Of a stretch of 64,000 bases of DNA, positions 57,065 through 64,000 are shown one piece after another (the first letter of the stretch is position 1; each line of letters starts with the position of its first letter). The DNA comes from Pteria penguin. Lineage: Eukaryota > Mollusca > Bivalvia > Pterioida > Pteriidae. Location of the stretch: the NCBI GenBank assembly GCA_035048485.1, contig CM068582.1, forward strand, positions 19,665,570-19,729,569. The letters run 5' to 3'. The translations under genes and the position numbers were made by a program. The notes beneath the pieces were generated by a model. The model saw only the letters and a program-made list of their open reading frames with translations. It was not told the DNA's origin and did not search any database.

Positions 57065-57890
57065 GAGCTTCGGGTGAGTTCGTCAGGATCCCCAACATCT
57101 TCAGGCGAGTTCGTCAAGATTTTACACAGCTTCAGGTGAGTTCGTCAAGATCCCTCAAAGCTTCAGGTGAGTCCGTCACGATTCCTCATAGCTTCAGGTG
57201 AGTTCGTCACGATTCCTCATAGCTTCAGGTGAGTTCGTCAAAATCCACAACAGCTTCAGTTGAGTTCTTCAAGGTCCCCAACAGCTTCAGGCGAGTTCAT
57301 CAGAGATCCCCAACAGCTTCAGGTGAGTCCGTCACGATTCCTCATAGCTTCAGTTGAGTTCGTCAAGATCCACAACAGCTTCAGTTGAGTTCGTCAAGAT
57401 CCCCAACAGCTTCAGATGAGTTCATCAGAGATCTCCAACAGCTTCAGGTAAGCTCAACAGAGATCCCCAATAGCTTCAGTTGAGTTCGGCACGATTCCTC
57501 AAAGCTTCAGGTGAGTTCGTCAAGATTCCGAACAGCTTTAAGTAAGTTCGTCAAAATCCCCAACAGCTTCAGGCGAGTTCATCAGAGATCCCCAATCATT
57601 CAAGTGAGTTCGTCATAACTCCTTACAGCTTTAGGTGAGTTCGTCAAATTCCCCAACAGCATTAAGTAAGTTCGTCAAGATCCCCAACAGTTAAGGCGAG
57701 TTCGTCAGAGATCCCCAACAGCTTCAGGTGAGTTCGTCACGATTCCTCACAACTTCAGGTGAGTTTGTCAAGATCCCCGACAGCTTCAGCCCAACAGCTT
57801 CAGGCGAGTTCGTCGAGATCCCCAACAGCGTCAGGTGAGCTCGTCAAGATTCCTCATAGCTTCAGGTGAGTTTGTTAGGATCCCCGATTT
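57065..57890. repeat. 31-bp minisatellite, about 26 copies, containing CAG|GTGAGT
   Basis: Unit CAGCTTCAGGTGAGTTCG followed by TCAAGATCCCCAA. By hand about ten units have CAGGTGAGT, a full 5' splice-site consensus on the plus strand; others have CAGGCGAGT, CAGTTGAGT or AAGTAAGTT. It directly follows the TATATAAAG array. Confidence 0.93.
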
Positions 57891-58775
57891 AGAGAAATAC
57901 TATTGGCGCGACGTAAAATAATAAACAAACACAGCTTCAAAATATGACCACAGTAACAGAACTGAGTGACTGCAAAGAACACCCCATCTTTCATGTCCTT
58001 CCTTATTCCACAGACAACTTGAGTACCACATTCTTTATGTATGTGTTGTTTTACAAGGAGTCAACGCAAACCAAGCGCTTAACCACTACGCCAAGCCTGC
58101 ACACCCCCCCCCCCCTCCCCAAGGGCAATAACAGAAATAATAATACATGTAATAGTAATAATAATATCAACAGTAATAATAGTAACAGTAGAAATAATAA
58201 CAGTGATAATGATATGAAAAATACGATAAGAGATGAAAGTAGTCCTGGTTTCACTGTCACTAATTCGAAATTAAAAGTTTGGAAATGGCATTGTAGTGCA
58301 TCAGCCACAGATCTATAGAAATGAAATAGCGGTCAGTGTTTTAGTTTATGGACGTCTGTAGTTATCTATTCAAACACTCATAAACGACACTTGTATTTCA
58401 GTGTTATCTTTCCAGGTGTACTAACTGACATTAAGTGGCGTCATCACGAGTGTCCAACATTTGGGCAAATTTATCAAACATGTCAAATCAAGTAGAAGTT
58501 TTGCTTTTAAATATGCAAATTTTGTATAATGTCTATGAATCCCAAGCAATGAATTCTTGTTATATCGCCTTATACATGTATTTCAGATAACAAACCGAAG
58601 AATGATTTTTTTATTTCCTGAATAAATTGAATTAAACCCCATTATGAAGATTTCTGTTCTATCCTTTTGAATCTTATAGACAAAATCGAAACTGCTTTTA
58701 AGACTACCTGTTATAAGCAGTCACATGTCTTTAACAACCACCTTACTCCGTCCCTTACTACTAATCAGTGCATTC
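57891..58775. other. SINE remnant, (AAT)n tract and unassigned sequence
   Basis: 57900-57925 resembles a SINE tail (GCGACGTAAAATAATAAAC); 58070-58100 holds an antisense A-box-like GCTTAACCACTACGCC; then a C-run and an AATAATA/AACAGTAAT-rich microsatellite (58129-58215). The 124-codon frame across it comes from the simple repeat. Confidence 0.6.
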
Positions 58776-59235
58776 AATTTTACTATACCCCCCCCCCCCC
58801 CCCCCCAGCAAACGAAGTTTGGGGGTATATTGGAATCATTTTGTTTATCTGTCCGTCTGTCTAGTAAACTTAAACTTTGGCCATAACTTTTGAACCAAAA
58901 GAGATGGGGCCTTCATAATACACTTATGTATTCCTTGTGGCAAGACCTTTCTGTCGGTACCAAAAGTTTTGACCTCATGGCCTTGACCTAATTTTGAAAA
59001 ATTTTAACCTTGGCCATAACTTTTGAACCAAAAGAGATAGGGTCCTCATACTACACATGTGTATTCCTTGTAGGAAGACCTCTCTGTTGGTTTCAAAATT
59101 TTGGACCCCGTGACCTTGACCTTGACGTTTGACCTACTTTGAATGACTTTAACCTTAGCCATAACTTTTAAACTAAAAGAGATGGTGCCTTCATACTATA
59201 CATGTTTATTCCTTGTAGCAAGACCTCTCAGTCAT
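58776..59235. mobile_element. AGAGCTGTCC-family element, inverted, truncated
   Basis: Opens TATACCCCCCC...GGGGGTATATTGGAATC (the usual right end in reverse), then GTCCGTCTGTC and three GGCCATAACTTTTGAACC modules with CACATGTGTATTCCTTGTAG. Ends abruptly next to LINE sequence. Confidence 0.8.
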
Positions 59236-59416
59236 TTCATTTGCAGCTTATGTACATGTAGATATATGTACTTTGTTTTATTTCCATAAAAGAGTATTTA
59301 CATTATATACAACATAAGAATGTCAATATTAATTGAAAACATAGATGCACTTATATGTATAGGTACATGTCAATAAATCATGGTTATATAAGTATAACCA
59401 AAACACATATTATGAT

Positions 59417-60300
59417 TCACAGTACACTTATAAACTTATCAAATAAAGAATAATCTAAATTTACACTTAGATATCTTAACAGAGATGTGTATAGTTCTAA
59501 GGATTCTTTAACATGAATATGGATGTTATATTCTTTTTCTTCTAGGAATTCCACTCTACAATACATTTTATATTTGTATAATCTATATGTTAAATAAGAT
59601 ATAATTGTATTTAGAGTTTTGACTTTTTTGTTGTCTTCCAGAAAAAATCCTAGAACTATGTGTTTCCATTGAACATTAAAGTTCAATATAACATTTAGAC
59701 GTTTCCATAGATATAATACATTTTTACAGTCATAGATCAAGTGCTTTGTATTGTCTATTAATTTACACATAGAACATTCTGATGATATTTCAGATTTCCA
59801 TTTACTCAAATATGAGTTATTACACAGTATGTTATTTAAAAGTTTGTAATTGAATTCAGCTAGTCGTTTATATATTATATCTGTGATTTTACATTTATAG
59901 ATATTTATCACCTATATTATACTCTCTAGACAGAATAGATTGATATCATGGCTTACAATATTTTTTGAGATTAAATTTTTATCAAAAAAGTTGCAGGATT
60001 TATCTAATATATTATGGTACCTTAATGCAAATTTAAAGCTATATCTGTTTTGTATATTTATATGGCAACTGTTTGAGAAGTCGAAACGCTTGCACATGTT
60101 TCTAAAAACTGATCTTAAAATTTTATATTCGCATAGCCAATTAGATTTGTTCTTTAGAATATTCGAAAGTTCTGATATTTTCTTAAATTCTCCTTTTTCA
60201 TTAAAAGATCTTTAACATATAAAATCTCACTCTTAACCCAGTTGTTAAAAAATAATGTTTTCCCATTATGTAATAAAAGGCAATTATTCCATATTGGTTG
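59417..60300 (-). pseudogene. LINE ORF2 C-terminal region (broken)
   Basis: Minus strand reads QPIWNNCLLLHNGKTLFFNN, then WVKSEILYVKDL near 60300-60205, then, after frame breaks, AEFNYKLLNNILCN, LSKWKSEISSECSMCKLIDN and TKHLIYDCKNVLYLW: a zf-RVT-type zinc-knuckle tail with Cys-x2-Cys...His...Cys spacing. The last 164 codons (59911-59417) are intact; upstream parts carry frameshifts and stops. The reverse transcriptase core is missing. Confidence 0.8.
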
Positions 60301-60549
60301 TTGTAGTACATGTAGATACATGTAATTGAATGAAGAATTCAGGGTTTCAGCTTCTAAATAACAAAAACCAGTAATATTTGGACACCATCACAAGGAATGG
60401 ATAAGCGATATGAGCTATATTGTGCCCAGAGTCATATCAATTAAGGTTATTACAAACGGACCCAGCAATGCCATTGGAATGAAAACGAGACCAAGTAACA
60501 AAGAGAAATAATTTTCATCTGTTTGAGTGACAACGTTGTTCCTACTTTT
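60301..60549. other. No recognised feature
   Basis: Short unassigned sequence between the LINE remnant and a tandem array. Confidence 0.5.
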
Positions 60550-61175
60550 TTATGTATATCCCAGTCTCACTACAGTTCTCTATCTGTTCCTACAACTTTA
60601 TGCAAACGCTTAATTCACTACATTTCATTGTATGTTTCTCCTACTCTGCATATATCCCAATCTTACTGTTGATCTATGTATATTCCTTCTGTTCTAAGTA
60701 TATTCCAATCTTACTGCTGATCTATGTATGTTCCTTCTACTCTATGTATACCCCAATCTCGCTACAGTACGTTGTATGTTCCTACTACTCTATGTATATC
60801 CCAATCTCACTACAGTACTTTATATGTTCCTGCTACTCCTTGTATAACCTAATCTCACTGCTGATCTATGTAAGTTCCTTCTACTTTATGCATATTCCAA
60901 TCTCGCTACAGTACTTTGTATGTTCCTACTATTCTATGTACATTGTATATCCCAATCTCGCTACAGTACTTTGTATGTTCCTACTATTCTGTGTACATTG
61001 TATATCCCAATCTCGCTACAGTACTTTGTATGTTCCTACTATTCTATGTATACCCCAATCTCGCTACAGTACTTTGTATGTTCCTACTACTCTATATATA
61101 TATCCCAATCTCAGTACAGCTCTATGTATGTTCTACAACGCTACGTATATCCCAATCTCACTACGGTTTTGCATG
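60550..61175. repeat. About 48-bp minisatellite, about 13 copies
   Basis: Unit CTATGTATATCCCAATCTCG then CTACAGTACTTTGTATGTTC; variants of 45-60 bp. As many units are a multiple of three, several plus-strand frames stay open (up to 234 codons), but composition follows the repeat. Confidence 0.95.
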
Positions 61176-61334
61176 TATCTCTGTGCTAACCAAGGTCTTT
61201 TTTGTATCCTCGATCTATGTACACCGGTTTGTAATATACTACACCGATTCCTCTAAAATGGCATGTTCTTACTCTATGATATCTCAATCCCCCACAGCTG
61301 CATGTCTATACAATCAAATACCCTTTCATATATT

Positions 61335-61868
61335 GCCTATCCCACTACAACTGTATGTATTAACTATACCTCACACACTACTGTATGTCATAACTATACC
61401 CCACACACTACTATATGTCATAAACATATATCACACACTACTATAACTATATGTATTAACTATTCATCACACACTACTATAACTATATGACTTAACTATA
61501 CCTCACACTACTATAACTGTATTGCATAACTATAACTTACACAATAATACCATACCGCAAACACAGCTATAACTATATGTATTAACTATATATCACACAC
61601 TTCTGTAATTACATGTCTTAATTATACCTCACACACTACTATATGTCTTAACTATACTTCAAGCACTACTATCATTATATGTCTTAACTATACCTCACAC
61701 ACTACATGTCTTAACAATACCTCAGCCACTATTAAATGTATCAAATATACCTCACACACTGATATATGTCATAACTATACCTCACACACTACTATACTTC
61801 TATTTCTTAACTATACCTAACACATTACTATAACTATATGTCATAACTATACCTCACACACTACTATA
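61335..61868. repeat. About 30-bp minisatellite, about 17 copies
   Basis: Unit ATATGTCTTAACTATACC then TCACACACTACT with variable length. It ends exactly where the mariner remnant begins. Confidence 0.93.
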
Positions 61869-62322
61869 CAAGACCAAGACTTCTGACAGTTGATCAGAAG
61901 CACACCAGGCGCACTTTGTCGCGTGCTAATCTAAACATTTTAGAGGTATATCCTGCTAAATTTCTTCAGAGATGTGTTAGTAGGTATGAAACGTGGATCC
62001 ATCATTTCACCCCAGAGGCCAAATAGCAGTCTAAACAATGGGCACACCCTGGTTCACCCCGCCAAAGAAGGCAAAAACTGTTCCATCAGCTGGAAAGGTT
62101 ATGACCTCGGTGTTCTGGGATGGTGATGGTATTCTGATGGCAAATTATCTCCAAAGGGGACAAACTATGGCACATACTATGCATCACGTTTAAGGCAATT
62201 GCAGGAAAATATTCAACTCAAGTGCCGCGGAAAACTCAGTACAAATGTGTTGTTCCGCCAGGACAATGCCCCTGTTCACAAATCTGTTATTGCCTTGGCT
62301 GCCCTGCATTGGTGAAACGCCA
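61868..62322 (+). pseudogene. mariner-type transposase remnant
   Basis: Plus strand reads PRLLTVDQKHTRRTLSRANL, NILEVYPAKFLQRCVSRY, ETWIHHFTPEAK, a stop, QSKQWAHPGSP, frameshift, PPKKAKTVPSAGKVMTSVFW, then after a second frameshift YYASRLRQLQENIQ and NVLFRQDNAPVHKSVIALAA. These are the mariner catalytic-domain landmarks, but the first catalytic Asp (GDETW) is Tyr here (RYETW). With a stop, two frameshifts and missing ends it is inactive. Confidence 0.88.
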
Positions 62323-64000
62323 TATAGAATAAGGAAGTCATCGTGAAACCAATACATTTAAAACGTTTGCAAAGTCGTCACGTTTCTCATGTAATCCTGT
62401 AGCAAGTATTTTGATCATTGTTGTGCTAAAGCAGATGATCTAGGTATGAAAAGGAGTTATGTGTATCAGTGGTATCTTTGATTTCGAATTCTGTAGGTTG
62501 ATAAATATAAGAGACGTTAAGCTCTCAAAAATTTTTCGAGGAAACCCAACCCTCACCAGCATGATCACCCTCCACTGATGGGCAACGGCGTATCTCAACT
62601 CGTTTGCTCTCTGAAATGTCAATAGAAAAATTGCCTTTTTTCTGTAGTCATCAGCAGAAAGAATTTCGTTCCATATGGCCACAAGACCCTGTGTTTTAAA
62701 GTGAGGAACGGCCAAGGAAAGAAGTGATGGAAACCGTTACACCAGAATCATTTCGTCTTTCCTGTGGCAAGTTTTTCAACATTTCGTTATTATGGCCTGG
62801 GGTGGACAGCGCCATACATTTGCACATGTCCAAAAAGTCTTCGATAAAATATCCTATAATTAGGATATTGTGTGCATGTACTTGGTATGTAGACAACGCT
62901 ATGCAAAAGAGAGAGTCATTCTTATGTTTAAGCATATATTATTATATTATAAAGCACGAGATTCCTTTGAACAAACGCTAAAATGACGCATTTTTTGGAT
63001 ACAACGTAACCTGCCCCTCATCCACCTTACATTTTATGTATTATCTACTAAATGACGGAACAACTTCATTACTAAGTATTTCTTGCAACTATAAAATCTG
63101 ACACACTGTTAGGACGAAATTTAAAATTTCAATTACTGGAGTCAGTTTTACCCCAAAACTTTGGAACCTGATCGCTCATGCAAAAAATTTGGCTCAAGTT
63201 AGGCATGTGAAGCAAACAAGCAGCATGTAGTCCCAAACTAGTTGGTGCTATGGTGCCTCTGCTATGTCTATAATTGTTATTTCCAATACTTTTAAACCGC
63301 AATGCTCACGTAGGAAATGTAAGTCAAGCTCATCATCTACAGCATAAGAGAATGGCAAAGATACATAGAACAATTAAAGTAATTTTTTTCAACAGAGCAG
63401 ATGCAGTTGATGCATATAAGGAAAGTGTGATAAACCCCACAAAACACTTCTGTTTAAAATAACTCTAAAATGAAATCCAGTTAGGTGATATTAAAAGTGT
63501 TCAGCAGTCTGAGTAGTAGATATTGCATTGAGCTGGTGAGGTTATACTAGTGCTAGTCGATAGACTGTGGCCACTTGATTGTCTTTATGAGCTAACATGA
63601 ACCTTTGGAATTTACTGTGAAGAACAACAACACACTTTACGATTAATAGACAAAATTTAATGCTTGAATACCAACAGCACATTAATTTATTTGATACTAC
63701 CACTTTCGGATTTAATTAATTTATTCTTGGGCTAATAGATGCTTCCAATTAACACAGCTGACTGGAGTAAAGAAAAATACATATGGTATGGTTTTTGTTT
63801 CTTCGGTTTTTCTTCTTTTTTTTTTAATTTTTATTATTTTTTGTTTATTTTTGTTCTTGTTTTGTTTTGCTTTTTGCTTGTTTGTTTATTTGAGGGAATT
63901 TAATATACACATTTTCATTAGAAAATGTTAAATGTATTAATCATTCACATTTCAAATGTTAGCCAAATGATTTAATAATGATGGGTCTTATTCCAATTGT
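62323..64000. other. Right end, no recognised gene
   Basis: Minus-strand frames at 62440-62715 and 62696-62935 are open (91 and 79 codons) but match no family I know. Ends in a T-rich tract (63790-63890). Confidence 0.5.

Noticed and set aside
58051..58318. Frames across the AAT-rich tract, including a poly-Leu-like minus-strand product
   Set aside because: They arise from a trinucleotide microsatellite and show no conserved sequence outside it.
60552..61446. Overlapping plus-strand open frames of 234 and 176 codons
   Set aside because: They are translations of the 48-bp array, open in several frames at once because the unit is a multiple of three.
62440..62935. Two minus-strand frames of 91 and 79 codons
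   Set aside because: No recognisable domain, no splice or start context, and they overlap each other; left unassigned.

Overview
The window reads as animal nuclear DNA, most likely from a bivalve mollusc. It is AT-rich, genes are split by GT-AG introns, and it carries many dispersed non-coding repeats of the kind common in clam, oyster and mussel genomes: AGGTCA-rich repeats ending in GACAGACAGAC tails, tRNA-headed SINEs with (AATC)n tails, and elements opening with a GGCCTATATCGCTCACCTGAG-type end. No bacterial or viral genome organisation is visible. The species cannot be named from the sequence alone.

Two host genes are supported. The main one is an NFAT5-like (Rel/NFAT family) transcription factor on the minus strand. 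Eleven coding exons were placed by joining splice phases, from an ATG exon at 41,698 to a Gln-rich exon ending at 3,398. All phases are compatible, giving about 1,460 codons in the window: N-terminal region, Rel DNA-binding domain, IPT/TIG domain, and a long Q/N-rich activation region. The last coding exon is either a tiny candidate at 95-73 or lies beyond the left edge. The second gene, at 50,841-51,536 on the plus strand, is a NUDT7/8-type Nudix CoA diphosphatase with its coding region in one exon.

Layout: 1-3,300, repeats 3' of the large NFAT5 exon. 3,398-10,522, C-terminal exons, including an exact 129-bp duplication of one exon. 10,523-26,879, Rel/IPT and N-terminal exons among repeat-filled introns that contain two ~97% alike 1.2-kb elements and a Penelope-type GIY-YIG relic. 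26,880-41,607, introns 1 and 2, ending in a 5.8-kb array of about 134 copies of a 43-bp unit. 41,608-50,700, the first coding exon and an upstream repeat-rich flank with MITEs and LINE debris. 50,700-52,200, the Nudix gene. 52,200-64,000, no recognisable gene: tandem arrays, a LINE ORF2 tail and a broken mariner transposase.

The most unusual feature concerns splice signals. The 43-bp array is built from the 3' end of the first coding exon plus its 5' splice site, so dozens of consensus donors follow the real one on the transcribed strand. A second array of 46-bp units abuts the acceptor of the exon that opens the Rel domain, and each unit carries a pyrimidine-rich TAG acceptor-like motif. Near 56.4-57.9 kb a plus-strand array with TATATAAAG in most units runs into an array with CAG|GTGAGT-type motifs. 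The sequence relationships are visible; any effect on splicing (decoy sites, U1 recruitment) is inference.
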